From NCBI RefSeq assembly GCF_000377985.1, contig NZ_KB899042.1:62001-126000 (forward strand): a DNA stretch of 64,000 bases, written 5' to 3'. The translations under genes and the position numbers were made by a program. Source of the DNA: Sporolactobacillus vineae DSM 21990 = SL153 (GTDB taxonomy: Bacteria; Bacillota; Bacilli; Bacillales; Sporolactobacillaceae). Within the stretch, counting starts at the first letter, position 1. Every line of letters starts with the position of its first letter. The notes under the pieces were generated by a model, which did no database searches, had not been told where the DNA came from, and worked only from the letters and a program-made list of their open reading frames with translations. Of this stretch, positions 9,298 to 18,578 are shown one piece after another.

Positions 9298-10074
9298 TCA
9301 TGAACTCCCCAGCAGCTGCATTATCGTACTGAACGCATCGGTCATTGAATCGAAAATGAACCGGAATAAGACAATAAAAGCGGGAAAAACAATGAGCATC
9401 AGAATAAATCCAACGATGATTTTCAACGGCAGTCCGACAACAAACACATTGACCTGAGGAACTGTCCGGGCAATCAGTCCGATCGCCACATCAACAAGAA
9501 AAAGACACCCGACAATCGGAAGCGACAGCTGCACGCCGATCAGGAGCATCTGGCCGGTCAGCCGGGTCAGAAATTCAGCCAGATTTCCTGAACCGAATGA
9601 GACGTTCAGGCTGTTCAGCGGGATCACCCGGAAACTGTCCATCATGCCGTTGAGCAGCATATGATGTGCGTCGACCCCCAGGAAGAATAACATCTGGAAC
9701 AGATAAAGCAGCTGTCCGGTCAGCGGCGTCGCTGATCCGTTTTCCGGACTGATGATATTGGCAATAGCGAAACCCATCTGCAGGTCAATCACCGCACCGG
9801 CAAACTGAACGGCATAAGTAAGTATGCCGGCAACGAAGCCCATCGTCAGTCCGACCAGTACTTCCTTGACGATCAGCAGAACAAATGTATCGTCCAGCGG
9901 TACGCTCTGACTTTCGAAAAGTGTCAGATCGATAAGGATGGATAGAACGGCTGCCAGTCCGATTTTCACATTTGCCGGAATCGTCCGATACGAGAAAATC
10001 GGCATGACCGCAATGAAACTTGAGACTCTGGCCAGTATTAATAAAAAAGCGGGAAGTGCATTTAATAGTGCCAC
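9298..10074 (-). CDS. fliR: FliR, flagellar export gate membrane protein
   Basis: A 258-aa polytopic membrane protein of the FliPQR export channel. Hydrophobic helices span most of its length, and GFAIANIISPENGSATPLTG matches the FliR core. The start is GTG at 10074, preceded by AAAGGAT. It lies 17 bases after fliQ and one base before flhB, the normal order. Confidence 0.95.
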   Translation of the reverse strand: MALLNALPAFLLILARVSSFIAVMPIFSYRTIPANVKIGLAAVLSILIDLTLFESQSVPLDDTFVLLIVKEVLVGLTMGFVAGILTYAVQFAGAVIDLQMGFAIANIISPENGSATPLTGQLLYLFQMLFFLGVDAHHMLLNGMMDSFRVIPLNSLNVSFGSGNLAEFLTRLTGQMLLIGVQLSLPIVGCLFLVDVAIGLIARTVPQVNVFVVGLPLKIIVGFILMLIVFPAFIVLFRFIFDSMTDAFSTIMQLLGSS

Positions 10075-10091
10075 GAAAACCTGATCCTTTT

Positions 10092-10361
10092 CTACCTGAT
10101 ATAGTTCGGAAGACTGGAAAGAATGTTCTGAGTAAACGTCAGCATTTTAGAGAGCATCCAGGGACCGAAAAGGATCAGTCCGAAAAACACAGCCAGAATT
10201 TTGGGAATGAATGCCAGCGTCTGCTCCTGAATCTGTGTCGCCGCCTGAAAGATACTGATCACCAGGCCGACAACAAGGGCAATCAGGAGCAGCGGGCCAC
10301 AGACCATAATAATCACCATGACACTCTGATCCGCGATTGAAAGAACTGTCTCGGCACTCAC
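10092..10361 (-). CDS. fliQ: FliQ, flagellar export gate membrane protein
   Basis: A small two-helix membrane protein of the FliPQR channel. The stretch GLVISIFQAATQIQEQTLAF, followed by IPKILAV, is a near-perfect FliQ signature. GTG (10370), ATG (10367) and GTG (10361) are all possible starts. I chose 10361 because it follows GAGTGA and gives 89 aa, the same length as B. subtilis FliQ, with an equivalent N-terminus (SAETVLSIADQS). Confidence 0.93.
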   Translation of the reverse strand: MSAETVLSIADQSVMVIIMVCGPLLLIALVVGLVISIFQAATQIQEQTLAFIPKILAVFFGLILFGPWMLSKMLTFTQNILSSLPNYIR

Positions 10362-10403
10362 CGGCATCACTCTTTTCTCTGAATTCTATCATGCTCCCAG
10401 AAG

Positions 10404-11081
10404 CTAATGAAAACTTTTCAGCAGCGATTCAACAATCATGTACCATCCGTCGACCATGACAAACAACAGAATTTTAAAGGGCAGCGAGATCATCACCGGC
10501 GGCAGCATCATCATCCCCATCGCCATTAACACACTGGCGACAACCATATCGATGACAAGGAACGGGATAAAAATCATAAATCCCATCTGAAAAGCTGTTT
10601 TCAGTTCGCTGATGGTAAACGCCGGAACCAGAGCGGTAAGCGGAATGTCCTGGATCCTGGACGGCGCTTTATATTTTCCATAACTCATGAACAGCTGAAG
10701 ATCCTTTTCTCTGGTTTGTTTCGCCATAAATGTCTTAACCGGATCTTCAGCACGCTGAATCGCCTGCTGCTGGGTTATTTTCCCCTTCATATAAGGCTGC
10801 AGTGCACTGGAATTGATCTGACCGTACACCGGAGCCATAATAAAGAACGTCAGGAACAAGGCAAGTCCGATCAGTACCTGATTCGGAGGCGTTTGCTGGG
10901 TCGACAGCGAAGTTCTTATAAAGGAAAGAACAATGATGATCCGTGTGAACGAAGTCATCAGGATCAGAATTGCCGGAGCCAGTGAAAGAACGGTCAGTAA
11001 AAGCAGCAGCTGCACCGTCGTTGCCACGCCCTGAGGCTGAGTGGTGAAGAAGCTCGTCGGAATACCCGGAATCGTGTTCAT
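10404..11081 (-). CDS. fliP: FliP, flagellar export gate membrane protein
   Basis: A 225-aa core subunit of the FliPQR export channel. FliP signatures are seen: [17 protein letters not shown] early and [20 protein letters not shown] in the C-terminal third. Four hydrophobic segments are evident. It overlaps fliO by 4 bases and is followed by fliQ after about 40 bases. Confidence 0.97.
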   Translation of the reverse strand: MNTIPGIPTSFFTTQPQGVATTVQLLLLLTVLSLAPAILILMTSFTRIIIVLSFIRTSLSTQQTPPNQVLIGLALFLTFFIMAPVYGQINSSALQPYMKGKITQQQAIQRAEDPVKTFMAKQTREKDLQLFMSYGKYKAPSRIQDIPLTALVPAFTISELKTAFQMGFMIFIPFLVIDMVVASVLMAMGMMMLPPVMISLPFKILLFVMVDGWYMIVESLLKSFH

Positions 11082-11749
11082 TTTTTCCTGGCCTCCCGGA
11101 CAAACTCGCTCATCTTTTCAGACCGCTCACGCTTCAATACATCCAGAAAACTTCTCAAACGTTCCATAAGTGCCTGCCGGTTCCTGTCCGGTTGGACGTC
11201 TTCCTTGCCCGATGTCCAGCTCAATAACTTATACACACCGTGCTCAATCGGATCCGGTGCGTCCGTCCGGCTGGTCAGTGCGTCAATCTCCGACGGCTCG
11301 CTGATTTCTTTAAGCAGCTGGACATTATCTCCGACACCGACGACCATCACTTTGTTGCCGAGCCGGATGAGCTGGATCGACCGGTTTGGACCGACGGAAA
11401 CGCCGCCGAGATTCTTGAGATGATTTCCTTCTTTAAATCTACCGGTTCGTTTCGCAGCAAACCGGTACAAGAGATAAATCAGCGCAAGAACGAGTAACAA
11501 AGAAAAAACGATCTTGATAAAATCCAGAAACAGATTCGATCCGCCGTACAAAGTGGTTGATGTGGCATTGCTGCTTGTTGCTGCACTGCTTCCCCTGTTC
11601 TGCTGGGACTTCTGCCCGTTTTTCTGCTGCTGCAGCATCTCCTGTACGGTTCCGTTTCCGGAATCTGCGGCAAATGCCTCGGCATCAGGTAAAAAAATGA
11701 TCATAAGAGCGACAATCACTGAGATCAGTCCTCTGAAGAACAATGCCAC
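11078..11749 (-). CDS. fliO: FliO (FliZ), scaffold for the flagellar export gate
   Basis: A 223-aa membrane protein that helps FliP assemble. It has an N-terminal signal-like segment ([20 protein letters not shown]), a low-complexity Gln/Ser/Asn-rich region, a transmembrane helix ([20 protein letters not shown]) and the FliO domain ([21 protein letters not shown]). The frame opens with a TTG at 11773, but the GTG at 11749 follows AGGAG at good spacing and is my choice. It is called fliZ in B. subtilis. It lies between cheY and fliP. Confidence 0.9.
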   Translation of the reverse strand: MALFFRGLISVIVALMIIFLPDAEAFAADSGNGTVQEMLQQQKNGQKSQQNRGSSAATSSNATSTTLYGGSNLFLDFIKIVFSLLLVLALIYLLYRFAAKRTGRFKEGNHLKNLGGVSVGPNRSIQLIRLGNKVMVVGVGDNVQLLKEISEPSEIDALTSRTDAPDPIEHGVYKLLSWTSGKEDVQPDRNRQALMERLRSFLDVLKRERSEKMSEFVREARKK

Positions 11750-11765
11750 ACCTTCTCTTCTCCTG

Positions 11766-12128
11766 TTACCCAAGTGTCTTTTTAATTGCCTCGATCACTC
11801 TGTCCGCCTGAAATGGCTTTACGATAAAATCTTTTGCCCCTGCCTGAATCGCGTCGATCACCATCGACTGCTGACCCATAGCCGAGCACATGATCACTTT
11901 GCACCCGGCATCCAGAGCCTTGATTTTGCGCAGTGCCTGAATGCCGTCCAGCTCCGGCATGGTGATATCCAGTGTGACCAGGTCCGGCTTCAGTTCCTCA
12001 TATTTTGCTACTGCTTCATTGCCGTTTGCGCCTTCACCAACCACTTCATAGCCGTTCTTGGCAAGAATATCTTTCAACATCATCCTCATAAACGCTGCAT
12101 CATCTACGATCAGAATGCGACCACTCAC
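11766..12128 (-). CDS. cheY: CheY, chemotaxis response regulator
   Basis: A 120-aa single-domain receiver; phosphorylated CheY binds FliM/FliY at the switch. The acidic pair is in ILIVDDAAFMR, the phospho-acceptor is Asp54 in LDITMPELDG, the Thr/Ser-site region is IIMCSAMGQQS-like and the conserved Lys is in DFIVKPFQ. The start is GTG at 12128 behind a run of six Gs; an upstream ATG (12158) would add 10 residues that CheY does not have. It follows fliY. Confidence 0.96.
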   Translation of the reverse strand: MSGRILIVDDAAFMRMMLKDILAKNGYEVVGEGANGNEAVAKYEELKPDLVTLDITMPELDGIQALRKIKALDAGCKVIMCSAMGQQSMVIDAIQAGAKDFIVKPFQADRVIEAIKKTLG

Positions 12129-12173
12129 TGTTATCCCCCCAAATTTACCTTTCATCAATTAACCGTGACAAGC

Positions 12174-13433
12174 TTACAAGCTTTTCAGTCTGTCGGCATG
12201 ATCGAGAATCTCCGTGATCCGAATCCCGAAATTCTCGTCGACAACGACAACTTCGCCTTTTGCCACGTATTTCTTGTTGATGAGTATGTCAATTGCCTCA
12301 CCTGCAAGCTTGTCCAGCTCAATGATGGATCCCGGGCCGAGTTCCAGAACTTCTCTGACCGTCTTCCGGGTATGTCCCAATTCAACACTGACGTCCAGAG
12401 GGATATCCATCAGAAGATCAAGATTCCGAGGTTCTTTTCCCTTGCTGTTCTCCTGTTCCGGAGCTGCGCCGAAGCTGGAAAATTCAGCAGGTTGAACGTG
12501 CGCCTGACTGACAATATTGTTTGAAACGGCGTCACTTTCCTTCGTCGCCGCTGCCTGTGGATGAGATTCTCCGGTCCCGGAAGCGAGCGGTTTCCCGCCG
12601 GTTTCCGGCTCCTCAGCAGGTTCAGAAACGACATCCGGCGCCGTTGTCTGTACGGAATCCGAATCTGCCGGCGGCACCCGGTCCCCGTCACTTGTCGCAT
12701 GCATCAAAACCTCGACGAGTTCCTTTCCAAATTTGACCGGCATCAGCTGCATAATGTTCGAATTCACCAGATTGCCGATCCGCAATTTGAACGACACTTC
12801 GAACATAACCTGATCTTTAGGAATGTGCTCAATGCCGCGCCGCGTTTTTACATCCATCAGTGTCAGCTGCGGCGGCGAAATATCGATGCGCCGGTTAAAT
12901 ACCGTCGACATTGCTGTTGATGAAGAACCCATCATCTGATTCATGGCTTCCTGGACGGCGCTCATTTCCATTTCGCTGATCTCATTCGACGGATGGGTAC
13001 CGTCCCCGCCCATCATCAGATTTGCAATGACGCTGGCATCACTGGACTTGATCACCAGCAGGCAGGATCCTTGAAACCCTTTTGTATAGTTCACATTAAC
13101 AGAGACGTGCGGGACAGGAAATTCATCAGCCAGCGCATTTCGTTTAACGACCCGGACCGACGGCGTCGTGATTTCCACCTTCTGATTCAGGATCGTCGAC
13201 AAAGCGGTAGCCGCACTGCCGAATGAAATATTTCCGATTTCTCCGAGCACATCGCCTTCAAGATCGGACATCACGGTGTTCCTGTCTGCCACTTCTTCGT
13301 TATTCTTACTTTGTGCCGGATCAGGATCTTGCTGCGGCTTCTGCGCCTCAGCTGTTTTCTTCTCGGGCTCATTCTTGCCCGAATTTCCGAGAAGTGCATC
13401 AATTTCTTCCTGTGACAGTTGTCCGTCATTCAT
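12174..13433 (-). CDS. fliY: FliY, flagellar switch protein and CheY-P phosphatase
   Basis: A 419-aa protein that combines a CheC-like phosphatase with a FliN-type switch domain. The N-terminal LSQEEIDALLGN is the CheY-P-binding peptide shared with FliM. Both phosphatase E-x2-N motifs are present (GEIGNISFGSAATALS and EAMNQMMGSSSTAMS). A Pro/Glu/Ser-rich linker leads to the FliN domain (LDLLMDIPLDVSVELG to the end). The linker is longer than in B. subtilis FliY (378 aa). It overlaps fliM by 8 bases. Confidence 0.95.
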   Translation of the reverse strand: MNDGQLSQEEIDALLGNSGKNEPEKKTAEAQKPQQDPDPAQSKNNEEVADRNTVMSDLEGDVLGEIGNISFGSAATALSTILNQKVEITTPSVRVVKRNALADEFPVPHVSVNVNYTKGFQGSCLLVIKSSDASVIANLMMGGDGTHPSNEISEMEMSAVQEAMNQMMGSSSTAMSTVFNRRIDISPPQLTLMDVKTRRGIEHIPKDQVMFEVSFKLRIGNLVNSNIMQLMPVKFGKELVEVLMHATSDGDRVPPADSDSVQTTAPDVVSEPAEEPETGGKPLASGTGESHPQAAATKESDAVSNNIVSQAHVQPAEFSSFGAAPEQENSKGKEPRNLDLLMDIPLDVSVELGHTRKTVREVLELGPGSIIELDKLAGEAIDILINKKYVAKGEVVVVDENFGIRITEILDHADRLKSL

Positions 13434-14424
13434 CCTGGTTATCCTCCTCTTTTATGGGTTTGATGATTTGGACAGCCATACGTTTGCCTTTCTTCCCCGG
13501 CTGAGCATAATACTTCGGCAACCCGCCGATTTCGACGGTTACCGGCCGATCAATCTGCTGATCGAGCCGAATCACGTCTCCGGCTGTCAGATTCAGCAAT
13601 TCCTGCACGGTAATCCCCGAATGCCCAAGCATGACATTGACACGGACGAGCGAATGCTCGACGCGGCGGCGCAATGCCTGATATTCCTCTTCCGTAGCAT
13701 CATTTTTCTGCTCATTCATCCAGTAATGCAGAGACAGCTTCGGGACAACCGGTTCAAGGACAACATGGGGCAGGCACAAATTGATCATTCCACTTGACTT
13801 GCCGATCACCGCTGAAAGCGAGATGACGATCACCGTCTCATTTGGCGACACGAGCTGAAGAAACTGAGGATTGGTTTCCAACCCTAATAATTTCGGCTCT
13901 AATGCATTTTCGACCTGTGACCAGGCTTCCTTCAGGGACGGCAGTGTCCCTTCAAAAAGGTTTCTCATCAAATTTTTTTCGATTTCGGTCAGATTATCGA
14001 TCTTATTCATGCTTGTACCGGCACCGCCGAGCAGCCGGTCGAGCATCGCATAGGCGATGTTCGGGTTAACCTCAATAATCAGGTGTCCTTCCAAAGGCGG
14101 CGCTTCGATGATGTTAAGAATCGTTGCCGATGGAATCGAACGGATGAATTCCTCATAGGGAAGCTGATCCACCGAAGCAACAGTAATCTGCACATACGTC
14201 CTTAACTGAGCAGAAAAATAAGAGGTCAGCAATCGCGCATAATTCTCATGTATCCGTGTCAGACTCCTGATCTGATCTTTAGAGAAACGTAAAGCTCTTT
14301 TAAAATCATAATTACGAACTCTGGGTTTCTGGCTCTCTTCCTTTAATTCCTCCGCGTCCATTTCTCCGGTGGATAAAGCGGACAGCAGTGCATCAATCTC
14401 AGATTGTGAAAGTATGTCGGCCAC
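13426..14424 (-). CDS. fliM: FliM, flagellar motor switch protein
   Basis: A 332-aa C-ring component that receives CheY-P. The N-terminal ILSQSEIDALLSA is the CheY-binding motif. The middle CheC-like domain lacks phosphatase residues, as usual for FliM, and contains LLGGAGTSMNKIDNLTEIE. The C-terminal SpoA/FliN-like domain ends the protein. The start is GTG behind GAGGTGGTGA. It is followed by fliY with an 8-base overlap. Confidence 0.96.
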   Translation of the reverse strand: MADILSQSEIDALLSALSTGEMDAEELKEESQKPRVRNYDFKRALRFSKDQIRSLTRIHENYARLLTSYFSAQLRTYVQITVASVDQLPYEEFIRSIPSATILNIIEAPPLEGHLIIEVNPNIAYAMLDRLLGGAGTSMNKIDNLTEIEKNLMRNLFEGTLPSLKEAWSQVENALEPKLLGLETNPQFLQLVSPNETVIVISLSAVIGKSSGMINLCLPHVVLEPVVPKLSLHYWMNEQKNDATEEEYQALRRRVEHSLVRVNVMLGHSGITVQELLNLTAGDVIRLDQQIDRPVTVEIGGLPKYYAQPGKKGKRMAVQIIKPIKEEDNQDE

Positions 14425-14456
14425 GTTGCATCACCACCTCATTTTCCGGAATCCGG

Positions 14457-14891
14457 TTATTGAACAATTTTTTCCGTTGTGTAAACATGGGTGACTGTCC
14501 CGCTCTGCAGAAAACCGTTGATCCGGTTTTTAATCTGGTTCTCAAGTCCGGCAATGCCTTGTTGATTCTGGATTTTTCCTGCTGTAAGATCGGAAACGAC
14601 ATAGATCACCGCATTCTTCATCTGAAACGACCGTTTCTGCAGCTCATCCCTGGCCTGCTTATTCGAAACCTGGATATTAAAATCAACCTTGATAAAATGG
14701 TCGCCCTGTATATTGGTCGTGATCTCCCCTGTCGATACCGTCAGATCTTTGTTGATCTCATCAATACTCGGATTGCGGACATCTGCACGGCTCTGTGCAT
14801 ACCCCGACAGTAAAAAGTAGGCAATCACGGTTCCGATAATCATGACGATCATCAGAATGAAAATGATATTCAGTCCTTTACTTTTGAACAT
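14457..14891 (-). CDS. fliL: FliL, flagellar stator-associated membrane protein
   Basis: A 144-aa single-pass protein: a short cytoplasmic start, a transmembrane helix (about residues 8-30, IIFILMIVMIIGTVIAYFLL) and a periplasm-facing FliL domain. FliL assists stator function around the basal body. It overlaps the flbD 3' end by 22 bases, with AAGGTG as ribosome-binding site inside flbD. Confidence 0.92.
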   Translation of the reverse strand: MFKSKGLNIIFILMIVMIIGTVIAYFLLSGYAQSRADVRNPSIDEINKDLTVSTGEITTNIQGDHFIKVDFNIQVSNKQARDELQKRSFQMKNAVIYVVSDLTAGKIQNQQGIAGLENQIKNRINGFLQSGTVTHVYTTEKIVQ

Positions 14892-15106
14892 TTGATGACA
14901 CCTTCCTCCGCTCGGACCGCCCCGGACCAGGACGTCTGCCTGATAAAATCGGTCACACGCAGAACCACCTGGTCCACAGTTTCCCGGACAACAAGTTTCT
15001 TACCGGTCGTCAGTGTGATTGTCGTATCCGGAAGAGCTTCAATCTGCTCAATAAGGAAAGCATTCAGAACAAATGTCCGGCCGTTAAACCGTGTCAGTTT
15101 GATCAT
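14870..15106 (-). CDS. swrD: FlbD/SwrD-family flagellar protein
   Basis: A 78-aa protein whose first 60 residues (MIKLTRFNGRTFVLNAFLIE, then TGKKLVVRETVDQV) match the FlbD family. In B. subtilis the orthologue SwrD supports swarming by raising flagellar power. The C-terminal tail (about 15 residues) is longer than usual. A hairpin (15117-15150) fills the gap between flgE and this gene, and no strong Shine-Dalgarno sequence is visible. Confidence 0.88.
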   Translation of the reverse strand: MIKLTRFNGRTFVLNAFLIEQIEALPDTTITLTTGKKLVVRETVDQVVLRVTDFIRQTSWSGAVRAEEGVIKCSKVKD

Positions 15107-15116
15107 GGATATTCAT

Positions 15117-15150
15117 GAACCGGACAGAACCTGGAGAACAGGTCCGGTCC
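15117..15150. other. Hairpin between flgE and flbD
   Basis: On the minus strand GGACCGGA-CCTG-TTCTC-CAGG-TTCTG-TCCGGTTC forms a stem of about 12 pairs with an internal bulge. No T-run follows, so it is not a standard terminator; it may shape mRNA stability or limit flbD translation. Confidence 0.45.
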
Positions 15151-15164
15151 GCTCCTTTCATTTA

Positions 15165-15935
15165 TTATTGCTTCAGGTTAACCAGTGTCTGGAGTACCTG
15201 ATCGGCCGTCGTGATCGTTTTCGCATTCGCCTGATAAGCACGCTGCGCTTCAATCAGGTTCGTCATTTCATCGGTCAGGTCAACGTTGGAACCTTCCAGA
15301 GCGTTCTGCTGGATGGTTGTTGATGTACCCATTCCCGTCGTATTCGTCAAAGTGACAGGCACGCCTGAAGCCGCCGTCTGCCGGTATAAAGAGTTGCCTG
15401 CCTTTTCCAGACCGGCCGGATTCGAAAAAGTGACAAGATTGACTGTTCCCAGTCCCTGGGTCGTGCCATTTGTTAAAACACCGGTTATTGTTCCATCGCT
15501 ATTCACTGTGAATGATTGTAGATTTTGAGGGAAATTACTTGCCCCGACCAAAGTCATCCCCTGAGCGTTTACCAACTGGCGATTCGAATTCAGTTTAAAA
15601 TCTCCTGCACGCGTATAGAAAGTGTTTGTCCCGTTGGAGACTTGAAAGTAACCTTCGCCGTTAATCGCCAGATCGTACGGATTCCCCGTCGGATTAACCG
15701 TGCCACCGGTAACAATGTTGTCGATGGACCCTGTTGTTGAACCGAGCCCAACCTGAATGGCGTTCCGATTTGCCTGTGCGCCCTGCACCTGCTGATTGAA
15801 CATGTCTTCAAAGTTGATCCGGCCTTTTTTGTAACCGTAAGTATCGACGTTTGAGATGTTGTTGCCGATCACATCGAGATCGGTCTGAAAGTTTTTAAGC
15901 CCTGATACACCTGACCCTAATGAACGTAATAACAT
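15165..15935 (-). CDS. flgE: FlgE, flagellar hook protein
   Basis: A 256-aa axial protein, close to B. subtilis FlgE (264 aa). It has the N-terminal rod/hook helix (SGLKNFQTDLDVIGNNISNV), the central DYDLAINGEGYF-like stretch and the C-terminal heptad helix ending EAQRAYQANAKTITTADQVL. AAGGAGGAA precedes the ATG. Its position after flgD fits the hook subunit rather than FlgG, which shares the same fold. Confidence 0.93.
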   Translation of the reverse strand: MLLRSLGSGVSGLKNFQTDLDVIGNNISNVDTYGYKKGRINFEDMFNQQVQGAQANRNAIQVGLGSTTGSIDNIVTGGTVNPTGNPYDLAINGEGYFQVSNGTNTFYTRAGDFKLNSNRQLVNAQGMTLVGASNFPQNLQSFTVNSDGTITGVLTNGTTQGLGTVNLVTFSNPAGLEKAGNSLYRQTAASGVPVTLTNTTGMGTSTTIQQNALEGSNVDLTDEMTNLIEAQRAYQANAKTITTADQVLQTLVNLKQ

Positions 15936-16009
15936 GATCCGATTCCTCCTTATTTTTGACTGCTTCTGTCGGTCCGCAGTCCGGCTCTCCTGTTAAAGGT
16001 CCAGCCTAT

Positions 16010-16396
16010 TCAGTGATTCAACAAAATGGTTCCATTAATATTTGTGAAAATATGCGACTTTGCTTCTGAAAGTTTCATTGCCGTAATCACGGTGTTGTTC
16101 GGTGCATTGACCACCAGAGCCGCCTGAGGCGTCAGGACAAGCGAATCATGCACCCCTTTTTTCTCAGCTTCCTGCATTTTGTCATGTATTTGATTCCATT
16201 CATCTGCGGATAGATGAATGTTTCTTGATGCCATCCGCTCCCTCGCGTGCTTCGTGAGTTTCACAGGGGTTCCGGTTAACTCATTCGCCAGAGCAGTCTC
16301 AAAGACATTACGGCTTGTTTTCGGCAATGGCTTTTGTTTCTTTGGCTGCGACGTTACCTGAAGCGGATAAAAAGGATACTGTTCAATCTTCGTCAT
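16010..16396 (-). CDS. Flagellar operon protein, TIGR02530 family
   Basis: A 128-aa soluble protein with the conserved centre LTKHARERMASRNIHLSADE and then DSLVLTPQAALVVNAPNNTV, characteristic of the TIGR02530 flagellar operon family found between flgD and flgE in many Firmicutes. Function is not established. The ATG at 16396 overlaps the flgD end by 14 bases and follows GGCGGGAA; the frame extends to 16453, but that would lie deeper inside flgD. Confidence 0.82.
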   Translation of the reverse strand: MTKIEQYPFYPLQVTSQPKKQKPLPKTSRNVFETALANELTGTPVKLTKHARERMASRNIHLSADEWNQIHDKMQEAEKKGVHDSLVLTPQAALVVNAPNNTVITAMKLSEAKSHIFTNINGTILLNH

Positions 16397-16859
16397 TCGT
16401 ATTTCCCGCCGTATCAGTGATCTGAGTAATTGCTTCCGGATCGACACTGTCACCGCTTTTTATCACATAACTGATCTTCCCGTCTTTAATCTTCACAGCG
16501 CCGACAATCCCGGACAAACTTTCTGAAACATCACGGCCATCCTGGTCCGTCTGCGTTGCCGTCCATGTCACCTGTTTGCCGATCATCGTCGCTCTGTCGG
16601 CAAGCGAATTGTCCGACTGCGAAGCAACAAGCTGATCAATCGCTGAGCCCATGTTCTGTGTCTGCTCCAGTGAGGTAAACTGGGCCATTTGCGAGACAAA
16701 CTGTCCGCTGTCCATCGGTGACGTTGGATCCTGATGCGTCATCTGGGCGATCAGCAATTTCAGAAAATCATCTTTGTTCAGGATGCTGCTCGCATCCGCC
16801 GCCGCATTTGTCTGTCCTGCCGGCGTGCTGCTGTCCACGGTCATTCCATCGCTGCTCAT
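16383..16859 (-). CDS. flgD: FlgD, hook-cap scaffold protein
   Basis: A 158-aa protein that caps the growing hook. The N-terminal signature DFLKLLIAQMTHQDPTSPMD followed by QFVSQMAQFTSLEQ is diagnostic. It is short and lacks a long C-terminal domain, as in other Bacillales. The ATG at 16859 overlaps the fliK stop (ATGA), with AAAGGAGG 12 bases upstream; the open frame to 16886 lies within fliK. Confidence 0.93.
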   Translation of the reverse strand: MSSDGMTVDSSTPAGQTNAAADASSILNKDDFLKLLIAQMTHQDPTSPMDSGQFVSQMAQFTSLEQTQNMGSAIDQLVASQSDNSLADRATMIGKQVTWTATQTDQDGRDVSESLSGIVGAVKIKDGKISYVIKSGDSVDPEAITQITDTAGNTNDED

Positions 16860-18547
16860 ACGGCCGGTGCGCCTCCTTTCAGCCAATTTAGAAATGCCTT
16901 TGTATTTCCATCCGGATCAATAAAGCTTGATCTCTTTTTCTTCTTCTGTTCCTCGTTCTCATCGGACTGATCCTGAGCATTCTGATCCGTTTTTCCCTGA
17001 CCGGACTGATTGGGTTCTCCCGCAGCGTAACTTTGCCATTGCCGCGACACATCCAGATGATGGAGGAAAATTCCCTGTGAGGCAATATCACTTCTCAGTT
17101 GGTCGAGACCGGAATGGATCAGCTCTCTAGCTGCTTTCGTGCTGGTCAGCAGGTGGGCAACAATCCCGGCATCCGATTGTGTTACAGTTACCGTCACCTG
17201 ACCCAGATTTTGCGGATACAGTGTCATGGTCAGACTCTTCACGCTTCCCTGTTCAAGATGGAATGAGGCTTTGCCCATCCAGTCGGCCAGCTGCTGCGCG
17301 ATCTGACCGTTTACAGATCGTGCGGCAGTACTGACCGGTCGTGAACGGGAAAAGACAGCAAACTGTTCCGCCGGGCTCATTGGCCGCATCACCAGCGGAT
17401 CCGATATTATCTCTCCCTTTCTGGAAGCGGCGGTGTTACGCACGGCACTTCCAGAAACAGCTGTGCTTTCGCGTTCCTGAGGTTTCGCATCAATCTCTTG
17501 TTCACCAAAAACCGGATCGGTGGCTTTCATGGTTTGTGTTTCTTTCAAAGCCGAAGAATTTGCATGAACGACCCCAACCGAACGCGGCTGTACCTGCTGA
17601 ACACTCTTTTCTCCGTTTCGGACCGTTTGCGCCATCACTGGGGTTGCGGCTGCCGGGGGTTCAGTTATTCCTGACGGACTGGATTCGCCTGCCTGTGCAG
17701 TTGCCCTGGCAGACGGTGAATCTGCCGGGTGTGCCTGACGGCTGCTGACAAACCTCGCCAAATCTGAATGAATTTGCGGTTTCGTCAGAACCTGGGCTGA
17801 ATCGGTTTGCAGCACGTTCCCTATGGAGGGAGTATGCAGGGACACAGGGGCTGGATCACTGTTCTTCAGCTGAAAAAGCACTTTCCCCGCTGAGGAGGCA
17901 TGAAGCGAAGCGCCGTGAGTTCCGTCTGAAGCAATCGCCGGTTTCTCAGAACCGTTTAATCGGCCATGAGACTGTGTTGTTTCTTTGATTGAAGTGGACT
18001 CTGCGCCACGGTTGTCCGGTTCTCTGATCGCTACCGGCGGAACATGTCCGGAACGAAGAGGGAATGCGGAACTTTGGACGCTTTTTCCAACAACCTTGCC
18101 ACGCCTGGCATTTTTTTCACCCGTTGCCGGATCAGCAGATGCAATCAGGTCGTTTCCCATCTCGCTCTGTAAACGTAAATGATCAGGTGCAGACGCAACA
18201 GGGAGGTCTCCAGCCGTTACTGCCGGAATCTTAACAGGTGTATCAGGCCGGGGCAATCGATTTTCCATTTCTTGTACCGCCATATCCTTCCGGAAGACGA
18301 CATTGCTCTTTGACGCCCTGCTTACGGATGGTCCTTTTTCTTTGCCGGCTGCTGTCTGATTTGACTGATGATGCCGGAGTGACTTTTTGTCCGGATCATG
18401 CAGTGCATCGGGCTTTACCATCTGGCTGATCAGGTCAACAAAAAGCACATCTGTGAGTGCCAGGTTTTTTTTCTTTCCTTTAATAATCTCCTTGCCTGGC
18501 AGGATGGACGCGCCTCCTGTTGCCTCGATCATCGGTTCTGTACTCAT
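16856..18547 (-). CDS. fliK: FliK, hook-length control protein
   Basis: A 563-aa secreted ruler protein. The long, low-complexity N-terminal part (Ser/Ala/Pro/Gln-rich) varies between species. The conserved C-terminal FliK domain holds LTMTLYPQNLGQVTVTVTQS followed by a segment rich in Leu and Gln. The tail ends in a Lys-rich QKKKKRSSFIDPDG. The ATG at 18547 is preceded by AAAGGAGGTGA. A second protein with a FliK-like C-terminus is ylqG (34712-36244). Confidence 0.88.
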   Translation of the reverse strand: MSTEPMIEATGGASILPGKEIIKGKKKNLALTDVLFVDLISQMVKPDALHDPDKKSLRHHQSNQTAAGKEKGPSVSRASKSNVVFRKDMAVQEMENRLPRPDTPVKIPAVTAGDLPVASAPDHLRLQSEMGNDLIASADPATGEKNARRGKVVGKSVQSSAFPLRSGHVPPVAIREPDNRGAESTSIKETTQSHGRLNGSEKPAIASDGTHGASLHASSAGKVLFQLKNSDPAPVSLHTPSIGNVLQTDSAQVLTKPQIHSDLARFVSSRQAHPADSPSARATAQAGESSPSGITEPPAAATPVMAQTVRNGEKSVQQVQPRSVGVVHANSSALKETQTMKATDPVFGEQEIDAKPQERESTAVSGSAVRNTAASRKGEIISDPLVMRPMSPAEQFAVFSRSRPVSTAARSVNGQIAQQLADWMGKASFHLEQGSVKSLTMTLYPQNLGQVTVTVTQSDAGIVAHLLTSTKAARELIHSGLDQLRSDIASQGIFLHHLDVSRQWQSYAAGEPNQSGQGKTDQNAQDQSDENEEQKKKKRSSFIDPDGNTKAFLNWLKGGAPAV

Positions 18548-18578
18548 TTTCTCACCTCCTTTCAAAGTCTTCTGTCGC

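Noticed and set aside
11514-12524. 336-codon plus-strand frame opposite fliO, cheY and fliY
   Set aside because: Antisense to three conserved genes and crossing their borders; Cys/Phe/His-rich composition is not protein-like.
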